64,000 nt of DNA. It comes from Elmis aenea (taxonomy: Eukaryota > Arthropoda > Insecta > Coleoptera > Elmidae). Of the stretch, positions 33,421-44,676 are shown piece after piece. Location: assembly GCA_947652605.1 (NCBI GenBank), contig OX393579.1:43282970-43346969 (forward strand). Reading direction: 5' to 3'. The notes beneath the pieces are model-generated. The model worked only from the letters and a program-made list of their open reading frames with translations. It was not told the origin of the DNA and ran no database searches. How positions within the stretch are numbered: position 1 is the first letter of the stretch; each line of letters opens with the position of its first letter. The translations under genes were made by a program, and so were the position numbers.

Positions 33421-36163
33421 ATACATATTTTAGTAGGTTAAATCATTCCCTATTATAGATGTAAAAAAAAGCACAGTGATTCATTTAAAAATTTAAAGTT
33501 GCATATAATCTTGCTATTATTAAACATCCTGCACACATCAATTTACAACCCTTACATCATGAATTGAATACGGAACACGTTTTCTTCAAACTTTGTTTAC
33601 CCTTTCAATATAAACCGATTCGTTCAACTATTGCAATGTGGGGATCTCGCATATCATAAGAGATACAAAGTAGGTTAGATAGGGGAAAAGTTGCATCACA
33701 CGATTTTGTAGTTTGTAAATAATATTGCCGCAGTAAATGTTCAATCAAAAAAATTTGTAAGTTGGACCAGTTAAGTAATTCATAAACAGTGGAGCACATA
33801 CGTTTGTATAAATACGAAAACAGCATTAAAGTTTCTCTTAAAAAATTCTTCTTATGTTGTTTATCAAGTAATACATAAACAATAAGGGTAGATAACCCAC
33901 ATGTATAATAAACAACCATATGTAGTTCATACGTTACATGAATATTAAATAGCTACGGTCTATATTATGCTGGCTGATGAGTGACCATCTGGTAACGGAA
34001 GTATAAAAAACATCACAAATCGGAAGTTCTCAGCAAAATTGACGATTACAGGTGCATGGGTTAGTTCCCTTCTCCCGCTTCGGCCTCTTCCCCCTACTCA
34101 AGTTATACCTGTATACTAACACCCTACCTATATGTGGGGTACTATGGTGAGAACAAAACCATAATGTATTTCTCACAACATTGTTTGCAGTAGTCGATAT
34201 TATCCGAAGGACTTCGTAAGCGTGGCATATGGTGAAGATGCCAATACTCTCTCACTCCTTCCATTAATGAACTATTTATTAATCGTATAATGTCATTTGG
34301 GTACAGTTTTAATAGCAAAATAAAGAGCTTACTATATCATATAATGTTTTAAGATGACAAAAACTCGGTTGAAAATTCTAGTGTTTTAGGCGAAGATATC
34401 TTTTAATAAATGCAACGAATTTTTTCACAAAGTAAGAAAAAGTCAGTTAATTAATAGTTTAATTAATGATTGTATTATTTGAGTAATCGATTCATGTAGT
34501 AAAAATTTGTTTGTAATCACTTATGGTCTTTTATAAAGAATGTTTTGTAGAAATGCCTACCAGTTTACATTGGCGTAGTTAGCCGCCACGTTTAGGGGGG
34601 GGGGCTGTATTAAGATATCTTTTATCAGTGGCGTAGTTTTATGCATTACAACTTAATATGAATACAAGTATAAAAATTAATAAAAAGCCAAACGTTAAGC
34701 AAAAAAGAAAAGTTTGAAAAGTTGTGGTATATATCTGTGTAACAAATTAGATTTGTTCCAACACGGGATTTAAAACCGATCTCTGATTAGTTTATGAACC
34801 GGTTTATTCGCATGCGTGAACTATGTACTAAGAAATTTACTGCACAGTATTAGCCGTTGTTGGAACGCTTTTACGACTGGCCTAACTGTAAATGACATTT
34901 GCGTCTATTGGGTTCATACAAATGTACGCATCGCTAGGGTAAACACCTTAAGAATTTAGCACTAAATGGGGTTGGGAGAGCGATGCATAGCCACCTGAGC
35001 TCACGTTAGTTATGAACAGCGCTTGCGAGTAAAAATCCGAATGCTGGTACAGGCACTCATCCAAGAACTGTTTTGACCGTACACTGACTAGTTCATGTAT
35101 CAATTTTGTAATGATGAAACAGCCGACTAAACCGTCCGGTGAACTATCAGAGACTGTTGGAACGCGATATTGATACTGTGCAGTGTGCACACTTTGATAG
35201 TGAGGCGTACTGTCAGCAACAAACCTTGTATAGGTGTTTAACATAGGAAAAGCCGTTTTTACAAACGCCTCGTTTTTCGCGTTTTTCTCCGGAACCGTTT
35301 AAGATTTTTTTTAAAACTTTGCACCATTTTACTTGCAAAGATTGCGCGCATCGGAAAATAAACGAATTTCGATATTATCTCTGACGGTTTCATGGCCAAC
35401 GCGATCGCAAAAATTACCTTTATCATTCAACTTTTCAGTTTTTCCCCTATTTTTCCGAAGGAAATGGCCAGTGGCACATATAACTCTGCAAATATTTAGT
35501 TTTGATGTTCTTGATGCAATAATAAGTGCTTTTTATTTAGGATACCTTCGCGCCCGTTAGGTGTAAAAAGCACAACTTGATTTGTTTGATAAAAATGTAA
35601 TTACGATCTACAAGCGGAGCTCGGAAAAAGAAAGAAGAAAATGTGGAAATTCCTGATTAATAGTAAAAAAAAAAAAAATAGCCCAAAATAGTTTCATTGC
35701 AAACTACAAAAATAATAAAAAAGCAAATGAAATAAATAAAATCAAGAAGATATTGAATTAAATAGAATTCTAACAAAAATGACTTAAAAAAAAGAGAGAA
35801 ATACATATCATATGTAAATACATTTCTTAAATTTTAGAGCGTATAATTGTTTATTTACTATGTCCAAGCGCAATTTTTATATTTGTCATGTTCATGTTAC
35901 ATTGTATTTATATGTTTATTAATTTTAAACAGAAAATTGAATTTTTAATTTTTTCTATGCTGGGGGGTGCTTCAGTGCCACAGTGAACAACGTTGCACAA
36001 ATACGAACGTTGAATGCGGGGCCCCTCGCAAGCGCGGGGCGCTGGGCAAGTGTCCCGGTCATCCATGCTGCCAGCCGGCTTTGATATCTAATAATTTACA
36101 CCAAGAAAAGTAAAACTTATTTTTCAGGAAAGATATTTACCTGCCTTGGAGAAGTCTTCTAAG
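33421..36163. other. Mostly unrecognised; small repeat traces
   Basis: About 33630..33700 carries the GGGGATCTCGCATATC..AAGAGATACAAAGTAGGTTA block typical of the palindromic elements. 34564..34640 holds two fragments of CAGTGGCGTAG-type hAT ends with a G(10) run. 35950..36075 is a GC-rich patch (GCGGGGCCCCTCGCAAGCGC). The ORFs at 33605, 34948 and 35333 show no family features. Confidence 0.4.
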
Positions 36164-36367
36164 CAGAGACGGTAAATCACCGTTTGTGTTTAATGATTAA
36201 TATTTAAATAGTAATAAAACCGATTAAAACCGGCAATAAAAATTGTTCATTTCGTTTTCAATCTTGAACGAAAAATAACAATTTCGTTTTTGTTTACCTT
36301 TTGGTACTTACAAAAAATTCGGTAATTTAACTTATCGTATTCATTTTTATTCCATTATCAGTCTCTG
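36164..36367. mobile_element. Possible small hAT MITE
   Basis: CAGAGACGGTAAATCACC on the left and GATAATGG-containing mirror ending GTCTCTG on the right give short inverted ends. Flanking 8-mers cttctaag and ctttcaat agree at 5 of 8. Weak evidence. Confidence 0.3.
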
Positions 36368-37050
36368 CTTTCAATCCAAATAATTATTCATATTAAATTA
36401 TTAAAGACCTTATTAAATATACGGATATACAGAACTTTCTGTACATTGAACATTCTATAGTTTGTTTGAAAATGCTGGAAGACTTAGGTCTCTTTCCAAT
36501 AAAATTTGATTTGTCTTTTTTGTATAAATAAGTGTGAAACTCTTCAATTTTTTCTTGGAGCAACGAAGTGAATAAAATGTTTGTCACGTTCATCGATATT
36601 TAACGATTAACGGTAACGACAAAAACGGCTTCGCCTCGTGAAGTTTCCCACAATAGAGATGTCTTTAAATCATTTTTTAAAAATTATTTTAAATCGATTT
36701 TAAATCGATTTTAAATTGTAAAATGCTGTTGCTATTTTCAATAATGAACATCGATATGTTTAAAATGTACTTTAATGCCGGAAAAAATTAAGACTTATTT
36801 TTTATTGTAAAATATAGCGTTTGAATTTTATCTAGAGAGATTTAAAGTAAATGTGATTATTGGAATAGTTTATATTTTAACGGAAAGCAGCTGTATACAT
36901 TTTTAACATCTGCTGCTTCACCAAGTGCAAGTTAAAATTTTTGTTACTGTAGCGTCCTCTTGGTTTCGGTAGGTAAGGTAGTATAAGAGTAATACAGGTT
37001 TCTATAATTGTCAGCCTTATAATTTTGTATTTACAGAATTCTACCAATAT
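36368..37050. other. No gene recognised
   Basis: AT-rich. A run of TTTTAAATCGA repeats at about 36690..36720 resembles hAT termini of the 22831 family but no ends were located. Confidence 0.4.
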
Positions 37051-37418
37051 AGCTTGTCGTGCACGGGCGATATTTTAGGGACAATTTTTAGTCGCCCAAA
37101 ATGGATCGCACTAAAGTAAATGAGTGTGAGCGTACGGACGATTATAAATTCACGACGATTTTAAATTTACGACGATTTTAAAGTTGCGTCCAGATCTATT
37201 TTGCAGGCGATTCAATTATCGTCCTGGAGAATAGAATATACGTGTTTTAATGCTGGTGCTCGCACAGGCGATAAATAGTCGTTTGTTAAGAGCTAGTTAG
37301 TTCACAGGGTGTTATTTCTGAAGCCTATATTGTTTTAATAAGTGTCAAGGAAAACAATAACGTGAACTAACTGTGAACAGTTGTTTTCGTTAGTTCAGTT
37401 GTTCAAACGACTCAAGTG

Positions 37419-40400
37419 ATGACCTTCGATACTGATTTTTTTATTTCTGAAGTGGAAAAACGGCCAGGCTTGTATAATAGTAATATACCGGAATATTCAG
37501 ACAAAATTACAAAGAAAAGGTTATGGACAGAGTTATGTGAAATTTGTATAATAAACTGGAATGATTTGGACGATACAGAAAAAGAAATAAAAGGTAGGAG
37601 TAATTTTATTAATTTAATTTAATAATTACAGTTCTCCAGTATTTTGATGTCGTAAATAGTAAAGTTTATATCAAATTGTATCATCTTCCTTATCAAAAAT
37701 TAAGGAGTTCTTTGATACAATATTTTTCCCTTACACGTATCCTTTCGGAGTTACACCCCCCTAAAGAGGAACAGTAAATTAGGTTTTTATTTTATTTCTT
37801 AAATTTGGCTATATCTAGGAGAATGATATTTGGTAGATGTCTTATACTTATTAAAAGGGTTTCCATAGCAATGTTTTTAATTATCTCCTACCTTCAGAAG
37901 GGGCTGAAAAGTACGACCCCTGTTGGTTTTTTTAAATCAGAACTAAGGAGGCTTGAAATTATGCAATTAAAAAAAAAAAATCTTGAAAGCTTGGTTTATT
38001 GAGAAACTTTTTTATTTTTTAACTTTTTCTTCAAAACCTACAGTTTTTGAGTAAAAAATTAAAGGAGTGAACATGAACCATCAAATAATATTCTAAAATA
38101 AGACGATTCATTTTGGTGGTTACCATGGTTTGTTAGTTCATATTGGGTAGAATTGACGAATTTAATTCATTTTGAAGTTTAAGAGCTGACAACACGATAA
38201 CACCGGTCACTTCTACTTACATGTACAGTATGAACATAAACAAACCATGGTTACCACCAAAATGAATAGTTTTATTTTATAACTAGCAGTTAGCCCGTCC
38301 TAGGACGGGATTGTCAAATATGACTTAAGTCAACCCGCGTTACAGATTACTATAATAACATTACAGATTACTATAATAACATGATGATTGTCAAGTATGA
38401 CATAAGTCAACCCGTAGCTATATTCATGCGTTACCGTGTCAGTCACAGAGTCACAGAGTCAGGCTGGACTTTACTTTTATATATATTTATATCTAATGGT
38501 TCATCTTCACTTATTTAATTTTTTACTCAAAAACGGTAGGTTTTGTAGAAAAAGTTAAAAAATTTGAAAAGTGTCTAAATAAACCAAGCGCTCAAAGGAT
38601 TTTTTTTAAATAACAAAATTTCAACCCTCCAAAAGGTTCTGATAAAAACCCAACAGGGGTCACACTTTTCAACCCCTTGTGAAAGTGGAAGATGATTAAA
38701 AATGTAACTGTGGGAAACCTTTCAATAAGTACAAAACATCTACCAAATAATATTCTCCTACATTTATCCAAACTAAAAAAATATGTAATAAAAACCTAAT
38801 TTTATCGCTCCTCTTTAGGGGAATGTAACTCCGAAAAGATACGTCTACGGAAAAAAAAATAAAAACTTTCCTTAATTTTCGATAGGGAATCACCTCCGCA
38901 ATTTTTTCGCAATATTTAACAAACCCTCTATATGCTAACTTAATATCAAAATTTAAATTTTTTCATATTGATATGGAATAGATCCTTGGGGAGATGTGAA
39001 ATAATTAGTCAAATATTTTCTGCATGTGATGCCATTAGTGTTATCCCTTGTCCCAACAAATGTAATGTTTTTTAAAAATTTGTTATCATGCTCATATAGG
39101 GTATCCTTAAAACGAATCCCATCGTGTTGTCGTACATAATTATGAAAAATATAACACGATTTAACTATAATATCAGAAAATTCAAGGTTAGTATCGAATG
39201 GTCTATGAAATATTCTCCATTTGTTGGTAAATATCCCAAAAGTGCATTCTATCATCGTGCGGGCTCGTGATAACCTGTATTCGAGAATGCGTTGTAAAAA
39301 ACTTAAATTTTTGCTGGGATAAGGAGTATGCTGTGAACATGAAAAAACTTCGTTGCCAACAAGGGCAAAGTTTGTTGGTATTCCATTTTGATCATTTGAA
39401 AGCAATCTTGTTTTCGGTATGTTTAATTATGTTTTTCGAGTCCCTACCTTGTTTCCCAATAGTAGACTGTTTTAATATATTAAAATCGCCTAAAGAGCCA
39501 TAACACCGTACTTAAATTGATATGAAATTGTAATTAGAATCAGCCATAGTAAATAACACAGTTGAAAAAAATTTCTTGCAGTAATTGAAAAATTGAGATC
39601 CAGTAAAATCCGGTTTCCGCATCTTTATATTTTTGCTGTCTATGGCTCCGATACATTTTGGAAACTGTTTGCTCATAAAATTCTGTAGCTTTTTGAAGCC
39701 AAGCATCACCATCCAATGGAGGCACATGGATAGGTGATAAGCAATCCCAAATGTGGTTGCTTGTATCTTGGGCAATTTCTCGTATTGTTGTGTGTCCTAG
39801 ATGAAATTCATAATGTAAAGACATGAAACTGTTTCCTAATCCCAAATATCTAAAAAAAAAAATGGTTTTGATTTTAAGCTATACGTAAGACATGAAAATT
39901 AAAGATTAAATAGTATACATTTTTCTTTATTACTACAGGTCAAGAATTGCAAAACAAATGGAAAAATCTAAGGACAACCTTTAGAAGGGAATACAATCTG
40001 CAAAACATTGCCCAATCAGGTTCTGGCGGTACACGCAAACGAAAATATATTTATTACGATCAACTTATTTTCCTACGAGATTCGATTGAAGGCAGGACAA
40101 CATCACGTAATCATACTTTACAAAGTGAATCGATACACGGGAGTGATTCAGATGAAACACCGGATTGTTCAACACCAACGGCTTGTTCAACACCAACGGC
40201 TTCTTCGTCACCAACGGCTTCGTCGAATAAACTAAGACCTCGTAAAAGGGCATGTACATCATCATATGAAGAGTCTTTATTAAATATATTACGAGAAAAA
40301 AGACGCGAAGAGCAAGATATTGATGAAGACAAGTATTTTCTCCTATCGCTACTTCCAGCATTCCGTAGATTTTCAGACGATCAAAAATTTGTTGCTCGAA

Positions 40401-40489
40401 CAGAAATGATGCGGGTAATGCGAAGAGTGCAACAATCGGGTAGAGTGGACATACAAAAGCAACAGGCCGCTCCTAACACACATGACTAA
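37419..40489 (+). CDS. Harbinger-borne MADF-BESS DNA-binding protein (two exons, end replaced by hAT insertion)
   Basis: Exon 1 37419..37593 and exon 2 39939..40489 join at G|GTAGGA and TACTACAG in phase 1, giving 241 aa. The join rebuilds a full MADF domain, residues about 5-95: FISEVEKRPGLYNSN, KKRLWTELCEI, then across the junction EIKGQELQNKWKNLRTTFRR. A basic and Ser/Thr/Pro-rich linker (three STPTA-type repeats) follows, then a BESS motif near residues 185-225 (DEDKYFLLSLLPAFRRFSDD). MADF-type accessory proteins of PIF/Harbinger elements help the transposase reach DNA and the nucleus (family knowledge). The stop TAA at 40487 is the first three bases of a hAT insertion; the former tail lies beyond it. 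The transposase lies antisense in the 2.3-kb intron. The coding exons are otherwise open. Confidence 0.82.
37670..38928. mobile_element. TA-flanked palindromic element in the Harbinger intron
   Basis: Family of 14771..15445. The right end reads AACAAACCCTC then TA; the left end is eroded, so its coordinate is approximate. The arms (about 37690..38095 and 38505..38925) are inverted copies sharing ACCAACAGGGGTC..CCCCTTGTGAAAG and CTCAAAAACGGTAGGTTTT. The inner palindrome at 38101..38280 has ATTCATTTTGGTGG ends as in the other copy. Confidence 0.65.
38283..38497 (-). mobile_element. Short non-autonomous Helitron
   Basis: On the minus strand the 3' end reads CCCGTCCTAGGACGGG (perfect 16-base hairpin), then CTAACTG, then CTAG followed by T. 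The hairpin about 10 bases before a CTAG terminus is the Helitron 3' signature. The other end is A/T-rich (ATATATAAAAGTAAAG) with the TC start eroded. 215 bp with short direct repeats of ATTACTATAATAACAT and CAGAGTCA. It sits just outside the inner palindrome of its host element. Confidence 0.8.
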
Positions 40490-40967
40490 AGTGTCCAGAC
40501 GTCCTGATTGTGCGGGACAGTCCCAGATTTGAGTTGTTTGTCCCGCATTGAAAACTGTCCCGGATTGACTACGAAACATCGTAACTATTATTGCAGTTGC
40601 ACAAAGTTGCCATTAATACCAGATAGCGCTGAAGTGTTTAATGCATTTTGAACTCGTTTTTGAAATTTTAAATTCCTGAAATTTTGGAACCTTCGGAAAT
40701 CGCATTTTTCGGAAATTGCCAACATCATCTTTATTATTTAATTTTCGTAGTACAACAGTACTAAAAAACAATAAATTTATTTTCCTACTCTAACGAGTTC
40801 AAAGTGTATTTTTCTCGATTTCCGGCATTTCCCGTTTTTTTTTCGAGATTCGGGAACAAGAAAGCTTAAAAAATTTCCGAGGACAAGCGGGAATTCACAC
40901 TACGTTTAAAGTTTTTCTTTTTTTTGAGCACGTCCCGCATTACAGCATAAAACATCTGGTCACTTTA
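40487..40967. mobile_element. hAT element inserted into the MADF-BESS coding end
   Basis: Ends TAAAGTGTCCAGACGTCC and (inverted) TAAAGTGACCAGATGTTT are flanked by cacatgac (40479..40486) and cacatgcc (40968..40975), 7 of 8 matching. GTCCCGCATT/AATGCGGGAC units lie near both ends. 481 bp, no transposase. Confidence 0.85.
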
Positions 40968-40975
40968 CACATGCC

Positions 40976-41097
40976 TATACTACATAATAGTTTAACCGAC
41001 AAAATATTGCGTCACCAGTCACCACAGACTCCATCAGCGACAATAGCCTCATGGGAAGATGACAACTCAGAAATATCTTCACTGCTAACATTACATT
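40976..41097 (+). pseudogene. Displaced C-terminal coding tail of the MADF-BESS gene
   Basis: Past the hAT insertion an open frame reads LHNSLTDKILRHQSPQTPSA then TIASWEDDNSEISSLLTLH and stops. Its hydrophilic composition and position fit the original C-terminus, but it is one base out of frame with the exon, so a small indel accompanied or followed the insertion. Confidence 0.5.
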
Positions 41098-41177
41098 AAA
41101 TTTAAAATGTATTATTTGAAAATAAATTGTCATAAAATTAAACTATTTCACTTCTATTTGTTAATATTTGTTCTTAC

Positions 41178-41326
41178 CTTAGTGTTACAGCCAGTCTTTC
41201 CTCTGGTGACACCGCATTGCGCATTGAAGTAATTTTATATGTAATTCGAGCTCCAATCAATTTGAATAGTGTATGAAAACTGTCACAACGTATTCTAAAG
41301 TAATTAAAAAATTTCGGAGGATGATT
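41178..41326 (-). pseudogene. N-terminal-side exon of the broken Harbinger transposase
   Basis: 149 bases, too short to stand out as an ORF. Acceptor CTCTCACAG; donor CTAAG|GTAAGA. The translation HPPKFFNYFRIRCDSFHTLF, RITYKITSMRNAVSPEERLA is the region before the DDE core in Harbinger transposases. Confidence 0.8.
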
Positions 41327-41894
41327 CTGTGAGAGAGAAACGTTTTTAGAAAATGTGTTATTTTAATAGCCTTTCATTAACGTGTGGATGCACTCACAAT
41401 TGTTTGCAGCTTCGTTTTTTACGTTTTCTTAAAATTAGAGCAGCGACACAAGCTATTTATTTCGTTAAAGTTCAATTTCACAAATGATTTTACCGACGAT
41501 TTCCTATCCCCCGTGCGCGAACGCAATTATTTTCAGGCGATTTTTAATCGTGCAATTTTTAGTTGCGTGGTAAAAATATTGCCCGTGCGCCACTAGCCTA
41601 AGTAGAAAGCTTCTTTCAAAATTATTTAAAATAATCGCATCATAATCTCAACAACGTATTACAAATACTGTGTTAATGAAAAATGCTCATCAATAGCTAA
41701 ATAACAACAAAGTTTAAAATTAGACGTAACCTAAAATATATAAATAAGTAATGTATTTTTATTACTTTCAAATGTAACAGATAACGATAAGTTTTAAATA
41801 ATAGTAAAAAAAGTATTCAGATATAATGTAGATAATTTTTGAGTTTCTTTTGTTTTAATAAATTAAATCCGTAGATGAAAATAACATTGTTAAT

Positions 41895-42790
41895 CAGTTG
41901 TCATCATCATCATCATCATGTTTTGGGCTTTTTTAAGCCTGTTATGTCGATCATTGTGTGTTCCATCTCTTATATGGCCTTCCTTTTTTTCTTTTGCCCC
42001 TAAGTTTGTATTGGTATATATTTTTTGAAATTCTGGAATAGTCCATTTTGTGTAGGTGTTCTTTCCGGGTCTAGGAACATTCTTCGCCCATAATTCTTCG
42101 CCTACCCAATTCTTCGCCACCACATTTCTTCGCCGCCACAATTTTTCGCCGCATACAAGCATATCACAAATTTTGTTTGTAAATGTGATTGTTTTTATTT
42201 ATAACGTAATTTTTACAGATTATTTTACATTAGCCTAAAGTTGTTTCTTGTATATTAATACTTCTTCTTTTAATCTTATATTTAAAAATTGCCACATAAA
42301 TAGCGTATGTTGTGATTTTTAATATTGTTTATGTTATTATAGGACGAATAAAAATTAAATTAACTAACCTGCCCTAACCTAACCTAATGAAAAATAATCT
42401 GTAAAAATGACGTTATAAATAAAAACAATCACATTTACAAACAAAATTTGTGATATGCTTGTATGCGACGAAAAATTGTGGCGGCAAAGAATTGTGGGCG
42501 AAGCGGCGAAGAATGTTCCGGACACGGTTTTTTCCATGCAGCTCTAAATTGTATTATTCTTTCGTTAATGTTTTATATTTCAAGCTCTTTACTTATTTCG
42601 CTGTTACGTTCTTTATTTAAAAGCCTATATCCCAATATTGATCTTAAATATCTCACTTCACTGCTTTGTATTTTTTTTTTTTTTGTTATAGTCTATGTTT
42701 CACTGCCATATATTAGTGATGGAGTAGATACAATTTCATTATAGCGTTTTTCTGATCTTTTTTCTTCAGTGTTCTAATAATTGTTTCATT
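41895..42790 (-). pseudogene. LINE reverse-transcriptase C-terminal relic split by a MITE
   Basis: Minus strand from 42790 gives STPSLIYGSETWTI-like sequence with frameshifts, then a region resembling IL..RLLNKERNSEISKELEI and RAAWKKP. The sequence resumes after the 463-base insertion as ERTPTQNGLFQNFKKYIPIQ. YGSETW is the thumb motif following the reverse transcriptase in many non-LTR elements. Dead copy. Confidence 0.5.
42065..42527. mobile_element. MITE with TTCTTCGCC decamer arrays, inside LINE relic
   Basis: The left end CCGGGTCTAGGAACATTC mirrors the right end GAATGTTCCGGACACGG. Each end then carries tandem units of ATTCTTCGCC / ACAATTTTTCGCC and a long inverted arm (CATACAAGCATATCACAAAT). 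463 bp. TTT flanks both sides. Superfamily unknown. The ORFs crossing it are fortuitous. Confidence 0.65.
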
Positions 42791-43415
42791 TATATTGTAG
42801 CTTTTCTATTTTCTGTTAATTCCATTATCCTCGTCCCTTTCAAGCACAAAATATAAAAAACTTAAAAATGGTTTATAAAATTTTGTATACATACTTGATA
42901 AAGTATAAATATTTTTATAACTAAAGATTAATTAATTATTTTAAATGATATTCTAAAACAGTTTTTTTCGGCCGAAAGACATAAACCCACTTTTTACCCA
43001 CTTAAACATTTTAAATAATTTGGTGCCAAAACCTAGTGGGTTCGTAATGAAACCACATAATTTTGAAAAAATATTGCAAAAAGTTTCTTAACTGTTTTTA
43101 GAGGTAGGTACTCACTTAAGAACATATTAAATTGATTCATGCAAGATAACTTCTCTGAAACGGTCTTCTAGTCACTTTTTTTCACAAAAATCACTTCTAT
43201 TCAATCAACTTAGTCAAGTTCCGGCTAAAATTTGTGTTCGATAGGCCATTTAATGTATTTGAACCAATTTTCCGCCATTACTTGACAGATGGCGATACCA
43301 TAGTTTAAAGAGCACCTTGTCGGGTGGTTACCCATAAGAACCGCTATACAATTGGCCCAGGAATTTTTAAAAGTGTAGTTTCGCGGGGAAACCACTTCAT
43401 CTGAAAGGGTTAATT
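42791..43415. other. No gene recognised
   Basis: AT-rich, no ORF or repeat ends. Confidence 0.4.
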
Positions 43416-43551
43416 GTTAACCTTAAAAAGCCTCACAAAAGGTTGATTATTCCATTGATTTTGAACTATTGTTGATTGTGTGTTTTATAATTTAAATAAT
43501 CAATAAATGCAATAATCGTTGATTTATTTTGTGAGGCTTTTTAAAGTTAAC
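43416..43551. repeat. Small palindrome inside a one-ended TA element
   Basis: GTTAACCTTAAAAAGCCTC at 43416 mirrors GAGGCTTTTTAAAGTTAAC at 43551. Further right, GAAACACCCTG then TA at 43676 is the end of a palindromic-type element whose other end was not found. Confidence 0.5.
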
Positions 43552-43679
43552 ATTCAAACAGCTATATCTTCCAAACCATTGACAATATTGAACACATGTT
43601 GATCTAAACTTTTTAACTCAAAATGATCCATCCTACCAGTTCCTAAAATATTTGCTATTTCTCCTGAAACACCCTGTAT

Positions 43680-44046
43680 ACATGAAAGCATAAACTTTTG
43701 AAAAGTTGAAAAAAATCTCTTTCATTAAAAGTCATGACCCACTAGGATTTTCCTTAAAAAACAATTTTTTTTTAAAAGCATTTTTAATTAGGTAAGCATA
43801 CAAATTTGTATAAAGCTTATTTAACATTTAGTTCTATTTTAATAAATAAAGAAGTTATAGTAAATTATCAAAAACAATGAAATTTAATTTTTTGTCTGTT
43901 GTGCCAAAATGAAAAGTGATATAAAAAATCTGGTAACACATGCGTGTTTATCTCAATAAAAGAACCCAAGGGATCAAAATCAGATTTTTACCAACGATTA
44001 TGGTAACCGAGATACCCCGTAAAACATTCGAATTAGGTCCACTCTG
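43680..44046. repeat. One-ended palindromic-type fragment
   Basis: Ends GGTCCACTCTG then TA, with ACCGAGATACCCCG just inside, the mirror of the GGTATCTCGGT block found in the other families. No left end seen. Confidence 0.5.
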
Positions 44047-44676
44047 TACGGTGTGATTCAAGAAAACAAAATTAAAGCATTTATTACAATACAATTTTGT
44101 TTTGCCTTATTGTGGTGATAAATGGGTTAAACACCTTAATTATCAAATGCATGATGTTAAAACGTATAACATTCACATACGAATATAATTACGCTTATAC
44201 TGTAGAAAATGTAAATGTTACTTTAGCATAAAGTACTTTTAAATATTTCCAATTGTTTTGAAGTTCAACCGACAGCAGTTAAAACACCGCTCTCGTTGTT
44301 GTTTTCAACAAATTAGTTTTTCATAGAAACGCTTACTGCGAAAAAACACATTGACGTTTTAATCATCCGCAGCAACGGTGACAGAAAGCGATCGTTAAGA
44401 GAAACGTGTGAGGTATGAAACAAAATTTAAAACCGACACAATGACGCTTTTGTGTTCATACAAAGGCGCAACCAGTATGAATTTTAGTTACACAAAAAAA
44501 TCGAAATAGTAAAAAATGAAACAATCAACAAAAAGTGGTGATTAATAGTAATAAGAAATATAAAATTGAATTCGTGAACACATTTCATTGCCGGTAAAAA
44601 ATTAATTAGAAATTTGCTTTAAACTCCATGATTTTAAAATTATAATACTTGAGTCATAAACCTAACAATAGATGTA
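44047..44676. other. No gene recognised
   Basis: AT-rich spacer. Confidence 0.4.

Larger units (their letters stand above)
38953..41326 (-). pseudogene. Harbinger DDE transposase, broken copy
   Basis: Exon 41326..41178 (HPPKFFNYFR, RNAVSPEERLAVTLR) splices in phase to 39849 (YLGLGNSFMSLHYEFHLGHT). The joined LAVTLRYLGLGNSF-type segment is a Harbinger landmark. Downstream the frame shifts near 39660 to KCIGAIDSKNIKMRKP (first catalytic Asp) and FTMADSNYNF (second Asp). A stop follows at about 39515 and another shift leads to ALVGNEVF, YRLSRARTMIECTFGIF (catalytic Glu) and a C-terminus ending at 38953. Several frameshifts and a stop show it is dead. An N-terminal exon before 41326 was not found. 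MADF exon 2 lies inside its intron. Confidence 0.85.
37051..41598. mobile_element. PIF/Harbinger transposon 2, decayed, with nested insertions
   Basis: The ends AGCTTGTCGTGCACGGGCGATA and (inverted) GGCTAGTGGCGCACGGGCAATA are inverted repeats; both continue into TATTTT. TAT precedes the left end and TAA follows the right end, compatible with a decayed TWA duplication. It contains a MADF-BESS gene on + (37419..40489) and a broken DDE transposase on - (41326..38953), interleaved. It has been entered by a palindromic element (about 37670..38928), a short Helitron (38283..38497) and a hAT (40487..40967). Confidence 0.85.

Noticed and set aside
34753..34867. Possible MITE with TTGTTCCAACA / TGTTGGAACG ends; a further GTTGGAACGCG at 35155
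   Set aside because: Ends match only over about 10 bases, with no target duplication and two competing right ends. Not enough to call.
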